A stretch of DNA of 64,000 nucleotides, taken from positions 310,001 through 374,000 of the forward strand of contig NZ_JAHSTV010000004.1 in NCBI RefSeq assembly GCF_019145235.1, in the 5' to 3' direction. The position numbers were made by a program, and so were the translations under genes. This document shows positions 8,060-16,210 of this stretch, piece by piece. The stretch is from Pseudomonas farris. Its GTDB lineage: Bacteria > Pseudomonadota > Gammaproteobacteria > Pseudomonadales > Pseudomonadaceae. The notes under the pieces are model-generated. The model worked only from the letters and a program-made list of their open reading frames with translations. It was not told the DNA's origin and did not search any database. Position 1 is the first letter of the stretch. The number at the start of each line of letters is the position of its first letter.

Positions 8060-10096
8060 ATGTCCAGCGATCCCTTGCTGCAACCCTATAAAATCAAGAA
8101 TCTGACCCTCAGAAACCGGATCATGACCACCTCCCATGAACCGGCCTACCCTGTGGACGGCATGCCCAAGGATCTCTACCGCGCCTACCACGTGGAGCGC
8201 GCCAAAGCCGGTGTCGCACTGACTATGACTGCCGGTTCCGCTGCCGTTTCCCGAGACAGCCCGCCGGTGTTCAACAACGTGCTGGCCTACAAGGACGAAG
8301 TGGTCGGTTGGTTGAAGGACCTGACCGATGAGTGCCACGAACATGGCGCGGCAGTGATGATCCAGTTGACTCACCTGGGCCGTCGCACCCGCTGGGACAA
8401 GGCCGACTGGTTACCGGTGGTGTCGCCGTCACACCGTCGCGAGGCTTCGCACCGCTCCTTCCCGAAGAAAATGGAGGAATGGGACATTGAGCGGATCATC
8501 AAGGACTATGTGGACGCCGCGGAGCGCATGAAGGCGGCAGGTCTCGATGGTCTGGAGCTTCAGGCTTACGGGCATTTGATGGACCAGTTCTGGTCACCGT
8601 TGACCAATGACCTCGACGGGCCTTACGGCGGTTCGCTGGAAAACCGCATGCGTTTTACCTTCGACATCTTGCGTGGCATCCGCCAGCGGGTAGGCGAAGA
8701 TTTTCTGCTGGGAGTTCGCTACACCGGTGATGAAGAATTGCCCGGTGGCTTCACTGCCAGCGAGGGCATGCAGATTTCTCACATGCTCAAGGACAGCGGA
8801 CTGGTCGACTTCCTGAACGTCGTGCGCGGTCACATCGATACGGATGCAGGGCTGACCGATGTCATCCCGATTCAGGGTATGCGCAACTCGCCCCATCTCG
8901 ACTTCGCTGGCGAGATCCGCTCGTCGACAGGCTTTCCGACTTTCCACGCTGCGAAGATTCCCGATGTGGCCACGGCGCGCTACGCGATTGCCTCGGGGAA
9001 AGTGGACATGGTGGGCATGACCCGCGCGCACATGACCGATCCGCACATCGTGCGCAAAATCATCGAGAAGCGCGAAGAAGACATTCGCCCGTGCGTGGGT
9101 GCCAACTACTGTCTGGATCGTATCTACCAAGGCGGTGCGGCCTATTGCATCCACAACGCGGCGACGGGTCGGGAAACCACCATGCCTCACGACATTCCCA
9201 AAGCCGCCGTCAAGCGTAAGGTGCTGGTGGTCGGTACCGGCCCAGCTGGGCTGGAGGCGGCGCGGGTCGCCGGTGAGCGCGGTCATGATGTAACGGTGCT
9301 TGAGGCGGCTGACCAACCTGGCGGGCAGATTCGTCTGACTGCGTTGAGTGAGCGTCGTCGCGAGATGATCAGCATCATTGATTGGCGAATGGCGCAATGC
9401 GAACGGCTGGGGGTGAAGTTTCACTTCAATACCTGGGCCGAGGCCGACACCGTGCAAGCCTTCGAGCCTGACGTGGTCATCGTTGCGACCGGCGGCCTAC
9501 CGGATACCGAGGTGCTCCGCGTGGGCAACGAACTCGTGGTTTCAACCTGGGACATCATTTCCGGTGACATCAAGCCCGGTCGCAACGTACTGATCTTCGA
9601 CGATGCCGGGGATCATGCCGCCCTGCAGGCTGCCGAGGTCATTGCGCAAAGCGGTGCGACCGTGGAGATCGTCACCCCTGACCGCTCGTTTGCACCTGAA
9701 GTCATGGCCATGAACCTGGTGCCCTACATGCGCAGCCTGCAGGACCTGGACGTCATCTTCACCGTCACCTACCGGGTCGATACAGTGGAAAAACGTGATG
9801 GCGGGCTCGTTGCAACCTTTGGCAGCGATTACGGACAGGTCCACAAGCAGCGCGTGGTCGATCAGGTGGTCGTCAACCACGGCACCCTTCCCCTGGACGA
9901 CTTGTACTTTGACCTGCGTCCTTTCTCCACCAATGGCGGCGCGGTAGAGCAGCATGACCTGATCGCCGGCACGGCACAGAACATCGTCACCAATCCCGAA
10001 GGACGCTTCCAGCTGTTCCGAATCGGCGACGCCGTGTCTGCTCGCAACACCCACGCGGCCATCTACGACGCTTTGCGCCTGGTGAAAGAAATCTGA
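8060..10096 (+). CDS. FMN/FAD/[4Fe-4S] N-demethylase, DgcA / stachydrine-demethylase-like
   Basis: A 678-residue member of the old-yellow-enzyme/2,4-dienoyl-CoA-reductase family. ATG 8060 has GGAG nine bases upstream; a TTG at 8045 overlaps that site and is less likely. An N-terminal TIM barrel binds FMN (about 1-340: LQPYKIKNLTLRNRI, MDQFWSP, DGPYGGSLENRMRF). A Cys cluster for [4Fe-4S] follows (CVGANYCLDRIYQGGAAYC), then two nucleotide-binding folds (VLVVGTGPAGLEAARVAGE). Length and motifs match dimethylglycine demethylase DgcA and N-methylproline demethylases rather than dienoyl-CoA reductases. Likely role: oxidative removal of an N-methyl group from a secondary or tertiary amino acid in the cytoplasm, giving formaldehyde. 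Confidence 0.85.
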   Translation: MSSDPLLQPYKIKNLTLRNRIMTTSHEPAYPVDGMPKDLYRAYHVERAKAGVALTMTAGSAAVSRDSPPVFNNVLAYKDEVVGWLKDLTDECHEHGAAVMIQLTHLGRRTRWDKADWLPVVSPSHRREASHRSFPKKMEEWDIERIIKDYVDAAERMKAAGLDGLELQAYGHLMDQFWSPLTNDLDGPYGGSLENRMRFTFDILRGIRQRVGEDFLLGVRYTGDEELPGGFTASEGMQISHMLKDSGLVDFLNVVRGHIDTDAGLTDVIPIQGMRNSPHLDFAGEIRSSTGFPTFHAAKIPDVATARYAIASGKVDMVGMTRAHMTDPHIVRKIIEKREEDIRPCVGANYCLDRIYQGGAAYCIHNAATGRETTMPHDIPKAAVKRKVLVVGTGPAGLEAARVAGERGHDVTVLEAADQPGGQIRLTALSERRREMISIIDWRMAQCERLGVKFHFNTWAEADTVQAFEPDVVIVATGGLPDTEVLRVGNELVVSTWDIISGDIKPGRNVLIFDDAGDHAALQAAEVIAQSGATVEIVTPDRSFAPEVMAMNLVPYMRSLQDLDVIFTVTYRVDTVEKRDGGLVATFGSDYGQVHKQRVVDQVVVNHGTLPLDDLYFDLRPFSTNGGAVEQHDLIAGTAQNIVTNPEGRFQLFRIGDAVSARNTHAAIYDALRLVKEI

Positions 10097-10100
10097 ATAC

Positions 10101-10244
10101 GTGCCTCCATCTTTAGCACTCACCGCCGGTGGTACCTGTGAAGGCCAACCGGGTTCGCGTAACTGGGCTGAAAATGCCTATGCCGCTTACGCCCGAGACC
10201 TGGATGGCAACAAGCTGGCGGTCTATTGCTTCAAGGCCGAGTAA
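10101..10244 (+). pseudogene. VOC-family protein, C-terminal fragment
   Basis: Right after the demethylase stop an open frame of 47 codons ends in AYAAYARDLDGNKLAVYCFK and a TAA at 10244. This is the usual C-terminal strand of glyoxalase-like VOC proteins (YYAAYVRDPDGNKL). The first two thirds of the gene are missing, and the demethylase gene has apparently been joined to its remains. It is not the rest of the VOC piece at 4764, judged by subfamily style, though that is not certain. Confidence 0.65.
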
Positions 10245-10271
10245 GCGTAACCGTCTGATGCCTAAAACCAT

Positions 10272-10300
10272 GAAGGCCCTTCAAAGGGCCTTCATTGCTT
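10272..10300. terminator. Bidirectional terminator between convergent genes
   Basis: A perfect 10-bp stem (GAAGGCCCTT / AAGGGCCTTC) with a very short loop at 10272-10293 lies between the rightward demethylase locus and the leftward ProC-like gene. T-rich tracts are short on both sides, so termination strength is uncertain. Confidence 0.6.
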
Positions 10301-10310
10301 ATCTCTTCGG

Positions 10311-11087
10311 CTACATGCCTTTGCGGGCAATCTCAGCGCCTGCCTGCACCGCTCGCCCCACAATCGCCTCAATGTTCTGATCGGCCATCGACCGCAGCGC
10401 TGCCGCCGTCACGCCACGGTAAGCCATCAATGACTCAATCATTTGCCGCGGATCGCGGCTGGCAAGCATCTGGCCGCCCCCCACCACTACGCCTTGTGCA
10501 GCGCGCTGCGCGATGGCAAGGGGGATTCCCGCAGCCACCGCCTGATTAGTCAGTGCCATTTGCAACATTGCCGGAAAGGCCGGCCCAGTCCCAGACAACG
10601 CACTGAGATAATCAATACAGTCTTCATCAGGCACTTCGTCCGCCGAACCTACGCACTCGAACAGTCGCTGCACCCACTGGCGGTCGAGTTCAACAAGGTT
10701 TCCGACACCGTACCAGGGTGTGAACGACTGCCTGATTTCCACGGCCGCATTCGGCATGGCCCGCACCACGACATCCGCACCGGTGGCCGCGCTGATGGCT
10801 GCCGCCGGAACTCCGGCCATCAGAGAAATCACTAGCTTGCCGCGGGCGTTGATCAGCAGTTCGCGAAACTGCTCCGGCCGGATGGACAGCACGACAATAT
10901 CGCTGAGGTCCACCAACTGCTGGTTGTCGGCCAGCAGCTTCACTCCTGGCTCGAAGGTACTGACGCCGGAGCGGTTCGAGATCAACAAATGGTCAGGTTT
11001 GATGAAACCGCTTTCAAGGAGCGCCTCGGCGATTGCACGCCCGAGCCAGCCGGTGCCCCCAATGATGCCCAGAGTTCTATTCTCCAT
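10311..11087 (-). CDS. Pyrroline-5-carboxylate-reductase-like NAD(P)-binding protein
   Basis: A 258-residue ProC-like protein, starting at ATG 11087 inside the end of the TetR gene (11-base overlap, so probably translationally coupled). The Rossmann loop is GIIGGTGWLG instead of the usual G-x-GGGNM. The C-terminal helical domain keeps the ProC signature (DYLSALSGTGPAFPAMLQMA). ProC reduces a cyclic imine to proline. Here the altered nucleotide loop and the location beside an N-demethylase suggest a paralogue acting on a related imine, not housekeeping ProC. Residues 1-26 of the longer open frame do not resemble the family. Confidence 0.75.
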   Translation of the reverse strand: MENRTLGIIGGTGWLGRAIAEALLESGFIKPDHLLISNRSGVSTFEPGVKLLADNQQLVDLSDIVVLSIRPEQFRELLINARGKLVISLMAGVPAAAISAATGADVVVRAMPNAAVEIRQSFTPWYGVGNLVELDRQWVQRLFECVGSADEVPDEDCIDYLSALSGTGPAFPAMLQMALTNQAVAAGIPLAIAQRAAQGVVVGGGQMLASRDPRQMIESLMAYRGVTAAALRSMADQNIEAIVGRAVQAGAEIARKGM

Positions 11088-11784
11088 CGGCAGCGGACGC
11101 CTCGAATGTTTCGACCAAGGGAACGAAAACACCAGGCTCTTTTTCTGCGTAGCCGAACTTTCCATAAAAGCGATCCAGCTCGCGCCTCTTCGGTACTTTG
11201 CCGGTAAACACGCTCACGTACTGAGGAATCCGTCGAAATCGAACGACGATATCTTCATTGGTTTTCATGGAGATGTAGCCGATCTGTGTGAGGTAGATCG
11301 TCCTGGCCCGAACGTCAGCCCCCTCGCCGTCGTAGCCAAACCGTCGGAACATCGCGGCCAGGGCGTTCATCCGCGCCTCATCGGCTAAAGCGATTTCAGC
11401 TTTGACCTCGTCCGATTGCAGCGCCCAACTGCGCACAGCAAATTCGAACTGCGAGTCGAACAGCTCAGGGTTCACCCAGCACTCGAAGACGTTGAGAATC
11501 GCTTCGGAGATACTTTCTGCGTAACTCTCGCATTGGCTGACCATACCGCCGGTGTTCTTGTCCTTCCAGCGGGCCAGGAGCGCCGCGAGCAACTGCTCCC
11601 GGTCTTCATAGAACCAGTAGAAGCTGGTGCGAGACAAATTCAAGCGTTTGGCCAGCGGCATCACCCGCACAGCATCAACACCCGACTCTTTAAGAGCTTC
11701 GTAGGCGGCGTCCAGCCAACCATCGACGGAGCCTCGCCAGCCTGCGTCCTGCGCTTTGGTTTTCGCCCTTCCTGTCTGCGACAT
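11077..11784 (-). CDS. TetR-family transcriptional regulator
   Basis: A 235-residue TetR-type repressor. The DNA-binding domain is at about 18-70 ([40 protein letters not shown]) and the all-helical ligand domain follows. The C-terminus overlaps the start of the ProC-like gene, so the two form one operon. The promoter region (11814-11870) holds several TGTAC/GTACA half-sites like those in front of the demethylase gene at 8060. I infer that it represses its own operon and the demethylase, with the methylated substrate or its product as inducer. Confidence 0.88.
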   Translation of the reverse strand: MSQTGRAKTKAQDAGWRGSVDGWLDAAYEALKESGVDAVRVMPLAKRLNLSRTSFYWFYEDREQLLAALLARWKDKNTGGMVSQCESYAESISEAILNVFECWVNPELFDSQFEFAVRSWALQSDEVKAEIALADEARMNALAAMFRRFGYDGEGADVRARTIYLTQIGYISMKTNEDIVVRFRRIPQYVSVFTGKVPKRRELDRFYGKFGYAEKEPGVFVPLVETFEASAADGE

Positions 11785-11813
11785 TCGGGTGCACCTTTAT
11801 TTGAAAATTCTTC

Positions 11814-11870
11814 GACACTGTACACCGCAAGATCTTTGGCGTACACGACATGTACATAGGCGTACATTTT
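11814..11870. promoter_or_regulatory. TetR promoter/operator region with TGTAC half-sites
   Basis: Thirty bases upstream of the TetR gene begins a run of related half-sites: GACACTGTACAC, GGCGTACACGACATGTAC and ATAGGCGTACATTTT. The last (reverse complement AAAATGTACGCCTAT) matches the arms of the 7964-8007 repeat at most positions. This fits auto-repression by TetR. No experiment or search supports it. Confidence 0.5.
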
Positions 11871-11875
11871 CAAGA

Positions 11876-12028
11876 CGCGAGATCGCAAAATCAAGTGAGC
11901 ACGCCATCAATGCCGAGGATGTTGGCGGGATAGTCGTTTTCCTGGCCTCGGAATCATCGGCCTTTATCACCGGGCAAGTACTGGTGGTGGATGGGGGGCG
12001 CACGGCGAAACTGCCACTGCCGTTTTGA
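11876..12028 (+). pseudogene. SDR gene, C-terminal fragment
   Basis: About 50 codons ending at TGA 12028 read [20 protein letters not shown] then [10 protein letters not shown], the standard last strand and C-terminus of a classical SDR. No start codon, cofactor loop or active site is present. It faces the intact SDR at 12139-12918, and an inverted repeat separates them. Confidence 0.75.
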
Positions 12029-12044
12029 TCGAATCAGCCCCACT

Positions 12045-12080
12045 TGCGACGGAGGGAGTCACTTACCCACCTCCGTCGCA
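12045..12080. terminator. Stem-loop between convergent SDR sequences
   Basis: TGCGACGGAGG and CCTCCGTCGCA form a perfect 11-bp stem with a 14-base loop. A second, perfect 16-base palindrome (CTGCAAAATTTTGCAG, 12108-12123) lies just after the leftward SDR gene's stop. Either could end transcription of the 12139-12918 gene. Neither has a good T tract on the visible strand. Confidence 0.4.
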
Positions 12081-12138
12081 GGTTGCGCGAAGCCAGACTC
12101 TGGCCCGCTGCAAAATTTTGCAGCAGGCAACGCATTCA

Positions 12139-12918
12139 TTACTTGGGCGCTTTGTTCTCTATCAGGCAATTGCCACCATCGACCACCAGCAACTCACCGG
12201 TAATGTAACTGGACTCAGGTGAGGCCAGGAACGTAACGGCAGCAGCTACTTCTTCCGGGCGCCCTGCTCTACCAACCGGAACATACTTCGCTGCATTCAC
12301 CTCCTCTGGGGTGCTTGATCCTGTGGCGATCCAGCCCGGCGCGACCGAGTTCACAGTAATTCCAAAGCGCGCGACCTCAAGGGCCAGGCTCATGTTCATA
12401 CCCACCATTCCGGCTTTGGCCGCAGCATAAGCCGCTTCTCCTGGATTACCTGCCCGAGTCCCAGTCGTGGAACTGACGTTGACGATTCGGCCGTAGCGTC
12501 TGTTACGCATCCCCGGCAAAACTCCACGGGTCAGCAGAAAGGAGGTTGTCAGATTTCGAGCAATTGAAAGATTCCAACTGTCGACACTCATGTCCGCCAG
12601 ATCGGCAAAAGGCTCCGGATGACCCTGCGCGGCCATGCCGGCATTGTTCACAAGAATATCGATTCGCCCCCATACCGATTCGGCCCAGGTAGTAAGTTCA
12701 AGAACTTGATCCTCTTCACTCAAGTCCGCCGTACGACCTTGCGCTTCAAATCCTGCGGTACGTAACTCCTCCACCCGATCATGGATGCGAGCGCTGCTGC
12801 CTGTGACGATTAACCTGACGCCCAGACTGCCCAGGCGCTTCGCAATCGCAAAGCCAATTCCACGTTCACTACCGGTGCCACTGATAAGCGCTACCTGACC
12901 ACTCCAGTCCGCAACCAT
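12139..12918 (-). CDS. Short-chain dehydrogenase/reductase
   Basis: A 259-residue SDR starting at ATG 12918. The cofactor loop is SGTGSERGIG, slightly longer than the usual TGxxxGIG. The NNAG motif is ILVNNAGMAAQ, the catalytic Ser is in VNVSSTTGT, and YAAAKAG supplies Tyr and Lys. VAPGWIATGS and YITGELLVVDGG complete the family pattern. The substrate cannot be read. It is on the same strand as the EamA transporter upstream (13014-13943) with 95 bases between them and could share its transcript. Confidence 0.92.
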   Translation of the reverse strand: MVADWSGQVALISGTGSERGIGFAIAKRLGSLGVRLIVTGSSARIHDRVEELRTAGFEAQGRTADLSEEDQVLELTTWAESVWGRIDILVNNAGMAAQGHPEPFADLADMSVDSWNLSIARNLTTSFLLTRGVLPGMRNRRYGRIVNVSSTTGTRAGNPGEAAYAAAKAGMVGMNMSLALEVARFGITVNSVAPGWIATGSSTPEEVNAAKYVPVGRAGRPEEVAAAVTFLASPESSYITGELLVVDGGNCLIENKAPK

Positions 12919-13013
12919 TGCATATTGCTCCTGTCGTCGGGGGATCAGTCCCTGAACTGATGGCAGTCTAGGAGAAAGAAATCAGCTGAGCCAACCAGCG
13001 TGGTACTGCATGT

Positions 13014-13943
13014 TCACGCCTTCGCTTTAATCGCATACAACCCCCCGATAAACACCAACGCTGCTCCGACAACTACCCAGGTATCAGGGCGCTCGGCAAA
13101 AACGATCACACCAATCAAAGTGGCGAACACCAGCAGCGCATAGTTGAAAGGCTGCAGGGTAGAAGCGGTTGCGTATTTCAGTGCTTGAATGAAGAGAATC
13201 TGAGCGATTACTCCCGTCAATGACAGGATCCCCATCAAGAGTCCCTGGACCGGAGTCGGAGCAACCCAGACGGGTAGCCCCGCAAATGTGACCGTCAGGG
13301 CACCCACACCTGCCATAAAGAGCATGTTCGTCGCAAAGGAGTCGTGTTGGCTTATCCGGCGCGTCAGTACGTTGAACACCGCGAACGCCAAAGCTGCCAG
13401 CAGGGGAATCAGCGCCGCGAGTTCAAAAACGCCCGCGCCTGGTCGAAGGATGATCAGTGTCCCGGTGAACCCTATGGCGGCGGCAATCCAGCGCCGCAGA
13501 CCTATGAACTCCCCAAGCACGGCCCCCGCCAATGCCAGTGCCATCAGCGGAAATACGGCATAGAGCGCATGCATTTCGGCCAGGCCCAAATATCGTAGCC
13601 CCACTGCAAACAGTATGGTTTCACCCACGGCTAACAGCGCTCGAATGATTTGGAGCCAAGGGTGCTTACTGCGAAATGACTCTTTGCCCCTACCTTGGTA
13701 GGCGGCATATCCGAGGGCAAAAACGACAAACACCCAATAGCGCATCATGACCAGTTGGGCAACCGGGAAGTCTTTGACAAGCACCTTGGTTAGTCCGTCC
13801 TGGCTCGCAAAGATAAGCATTGAAAGCAGGCATAAAAAAATCCCGAGTTGGGGCCTTGAGACCCCAGAACTAGCGGAAACGGTGAGCGTAGTTAAGTACG
13901 CCGTGTTTTTTGTTTGAGCGCTCTTCAATCGCACCTCGGTCAT
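13014..13943 (-). CDS. EamA/DMT-family transporter
   Basis: A 309-residue inner-membrane protein, ATG 13943 right after AAGGAGGAGGGC. It has ten predicted spans in two EamA repeats: the first about 30-160 (LGIFLCLLSMLIFASQDGLT) and the second about 170-300 (LIPLLAALAFAVFNVLTRRI, FNYALLVFATLIGVIVFAE). The family exports or imports small metabolites, often amino-acid-like. It lies between an SDR and the GlxA-type regulator. The substrate is unknown; context suggests something from the betaine/imino-acid locus. Confidence 0.88.
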   Translation of the reverse strand: MTEVRLKSAQTKNTAYLTTLTVSASSGVSRPQLGIFLCLLSMLIFASQDGLTKVLVKDFPVAQLVMMRYWVFVVFALGYAAYQGRGKESFRSKHPWLQIIRALLAVGETILFAVGLRYLGLAEMHALYAVFPLMALALAGAVLGEFIGLRRWIAAAIGFTGTLIILRPGAGVFELAALIPLLAALAFAVFNVLTRRISQHDSFATNMLFMAGVGALTVTFAGLPVWVAPTPVQGLLMGILSLTGVIAQILFIQALKYATASTLQPFNYALLVFATLIGVIVFAERPDTWVVVGAALVFIGGLYAIKAKA

Positions 13944-14083
13944 GCCCTCCTCCTTAACGTGTCAGCAACATCAGGTTTTGCAGCGTTTCACTAACGCATC
14001 CAGCACAAACAGCAACGCCACGAAGTCGTTAGCCCACCGTTGCGGTAAACACCGCCAGTCATAAAGGTTTGAACAGGCGTTCT

Positions 14084-15067
14084 TTACTTCACCAGCCGCG
14101 TTTCTCTCGAAGGTCGGTAACCAAAATACGAGCTGTAGCATTTGCTGAAATGGCTCGGCGAAACGAAGCCACAGGCGACCAGCACATCAACCTGAGACAG
14201 CTCTGTGTGTTGAAGCAATCGCCGTGCTTCGGTAATGCGTAATTCCAGGTAATACCGTTGCGGTGTGCTACCCAGTTGTTCTTTGAACAAACGCTCTATT
14301 TGTCGACGGGAACGTCCGGCATAGGCCGCCAGTTGTTCCATTTGCAGCGGCTCTTCAAGGTTGGCGTCCATCAACTTGACCACCTCTTTAAGGGGGGCGC
14401 TCAACGAGATGTTCTGCGTTGGTTTGATGCGCCGATACCGCGACTCTTCGAAAGAAAGAATGTCTTCGATGCCTTCGACAAGCGCCTTGCCGTGCAGCCC
14501 CTTGATCCATTCCAGAGCCATGTGAAAAGCACCCGCTGGACTCGAAGCCGTGAGCCGGTCGCGATCCATGACAAATGCTTCACTGGTGACATGCGTGACT
14601 TTTGAAATTTCTGCGAGCGCGGGTCGGTGCTCGGGGTGAATCGCACAACGATACCCTTCAAGCAAACCTGACACGCCCAAAAACCACGCCCCATTCCACA
14701 GCCCGGCCAGTGTGATACCAAGTTCTGATGCCGTTTTGAGGATGCTGATCAGCTCGTGATTGACTTTGAGTTCGGTGCGGTAGCCGCCGCATATGACCAG
14801 CAAATTAAGGTCTTTGAGTGCTGCGACTTCCAAACGCGCATCCGGTCGAATGACCAGGCCAAGGTCGCTGGTGACCTCACCGTCTTGCAACCCAAAGGTT
14901 CGTGAAGAGAACGACGTGGGATGCAAAAGGTTGGCGGTGACAATCGTATCGAGTGCTTGCGTAAATGCAGGCAGCGAGAAGTGTTCGAGCAGTAAAAATC
15001 CTGCCTGGGCATGAGCCGTCGGCTCACTCCGAGTCTCTTCCAGATAGCGCAGGTTTTTACCTTTCAT
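14084..15067 (-). CDS. GlxA-family AraC-type regulator (DJ-1-like sensor plus HTH)
   Basis: A 327-residue regulator, starting at ATG 15067; the longer frame to 15175 adds 36 residues unlike the family. The N-terminal DJ-1/PfpI-like domain (about 20-190: AGFLLLEHFSLPAFTQALDT, LWNGAWFLGVSGLL, CAIHPEHR) carries no catalytic Cys, and the C-terminal AraC HTH (about 230-325: MDANLEEPLQMEQLAAYAGR, FVSPSHFSKCYSSYFGYRPS) binds DNA. Regulators of this type in Pseudomonas (GbdR, CdhR, SouR, ArgR) control catabolism of betaine, carnitine, sarcosine and arginine. It directly follows the racemase-family gene, so it probably activates the 15200-23779 operon. Confidence 0.9.
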   Translation of the reverse strand: MKGKNLRYLEETRSEPTAHAQAGFLLLEHFSLPAFTQALDTIVTANLLHPTSFSSRTFGLQDGEVTSDLGLVIRPDARLEVAALKDLNLLVICGGYRTELKVNHELISILKTASELGITLAGLWNGAWFLGVSGLLEGYRCAIHPEHRPALAEISKVTHVTSEAFVMDRDRLTASSPAGAFHMALEWIKGLHGKALVEGIEDILSFEESRYRRIKPTQNISLSAPLKEVVKLMDANLEEPLQMEQLAAYAGRSRRQIERLFKEQLGSTPQRYYLELRITEARRLLQHTELSQVDVLVACGFVSPSHFSKCYSSYFGYRPSRETRLVK

Positions 15068-15199
15068 ACACCCACTGAAATCTCGTCGTTCGATCACTTT
15101 ACGCCTCGCTTCTTTACACTGACGAACGCAGCCATTGTGCAAACCACGGTTGAATCTGCGCGCCCAAAGAATCAACCGTTGGCGCCGTGAGCAAACTCT

Positions 15200-16198
15200 T
15201 TATGCGAGCTGAAAACCGTGGGCTAGAGGGTCTTTGTCATCAACGAAAATTGTGTTGTGACCTATCACCTCAGCCCAGCCGCTGACACTTGGATTCATGC
15301 CGTCGAAGGTTCCGACTTTTACCGACGCCTCAACCTTTCCTTCGTAGATCGTACCGATCAGACTTTCAAGTCGGTAAATGTCGCCGACGTTCAGCCGCCC
15401 CTTTGCGAAGAGCTGAGCCATTCGGGCCGAGGTACCGGTACCGCCAGGAGAACGATCAATAGCTTTATCACCGTAGAACACGGCACAGCGGCCATGCACG
15501 GTTCTGCTCTGTGGTTTGTCACACCAAATGATGTGATGAACACCACTGATTCTGCTGTTCTCTGGATGCACAGGGTCACAAATGTCCGAGAGCGCTGCGC
15601 GCAGTTTCTGGCTCAATCCCACAATGTCAGCCGTCGTCTGCCCTTCGAATCCAGTCCAGCACTCCTGTGGTTCGACCACCGCGTAGAAATTTCCGCCGTA
15701 GGCGATGTCCACCGTAAATGTTCCAACGCCAGGAACTTCCACCACCACATCAGCGCTGTGCAGGTAGCTGGCTACGTTGAACAAGCGAATCGACTCAACA
15801 AATTCGCCGCCCAGGGTGTATTCGACATCGACCCGTCCTGCCGGTGTTTCGATGGCCAGTTTTCCCGGCTCACGAGGTGTCACCAAGCCCTCTTCAATGA
15901 CCACGGTCGATAACCCGATGGTGCCCGCTCCACACATCGGCAGGCAGCCGCTGACTTCGATAAACAAAGCACCAAAGTCACAATCATCACGGGTGGACGG
16001 ATAGATAATGACGCCGGACATGATGTCGTGCCCCCGAGGCTCGAACATCAATGCGGTGCGTACCCAGTCGTGATCACGCACGAAAATATCACGTCGCTCC
16101 GCCATCGATACGGAGGGCATCAGCGGTGCTCCGCCTGCTACAACCCGAACAGGGTTGCCGCAAGCGTGCGAATCAATGCAAAAAAAGCTGCGTCTCAT
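15200..16198 (-). CDS. Proline-racemase-superfamily protein with altered active site
   Basis: A 332-residue member of the proline racemase / 4-hydroxyproline 2-epimerase / trans-3-hydroxyproline dehydratase family. The first catalytic Cys is present (PMCGAGTIG, C89), though the neighbouring His of the usual MCGHGT is Ala. The second catalytic Cys of racemases (DRSPCGTG) is Gly252: the DNA reads DRSPGGTGTSA without ambiguity. In 3-hydroxyproline dehydratases this position is Thr. It is the last gene of the operon with the two ProW-like permeases, 12 bases after the permease stop. By family and context it acts on a (hydroxy)proline-type compound, but simple two-base racemisation is doubtful. 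Alternatives are a dehydratase, or an epimerase using another base. Confidence 0.88.
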   Translation of the reverse strand: MRRSFFCIDSHACGNPVRVVAGGAPLMPSVSMAERRDIFVRDHDWVRTALMFEPRGHDIMSGVIIYPSTRDDCDFGALFIEVSGCLPMCGAGTIGLSTVVIEEGLVTPREPGKLAIETPAGRVDVEYTLGGEFVESIRLFNVASYLHSADVVVEVPGVGTFTVDIAYGGNFYAVVEPQECWTGFEGQTTADIVGLSQKLRAALSDICDPVHPENSRISGVHHIIWCDKPQSRTVHGRCAVFYGDKAIDRSPGGTGTSARMAQLFAKGRLNVGDIYRLESLIGTIYEGKVEASVKVGTFDGMNPSVSGWAEVIGHNTIFVDDKDPLAHGFQLA

Positions 16199-16210
16199 GC
16201 TGATGCCCTT

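Noticed and set aside
4764..10244. The VOC pieces at 4764 and 10101 as two halves of one gene split by a 5-kb insertion
   Set aside because: The two pieces look like different VOC subfamilies and lie in different junction contexts; no target duplication is visible.
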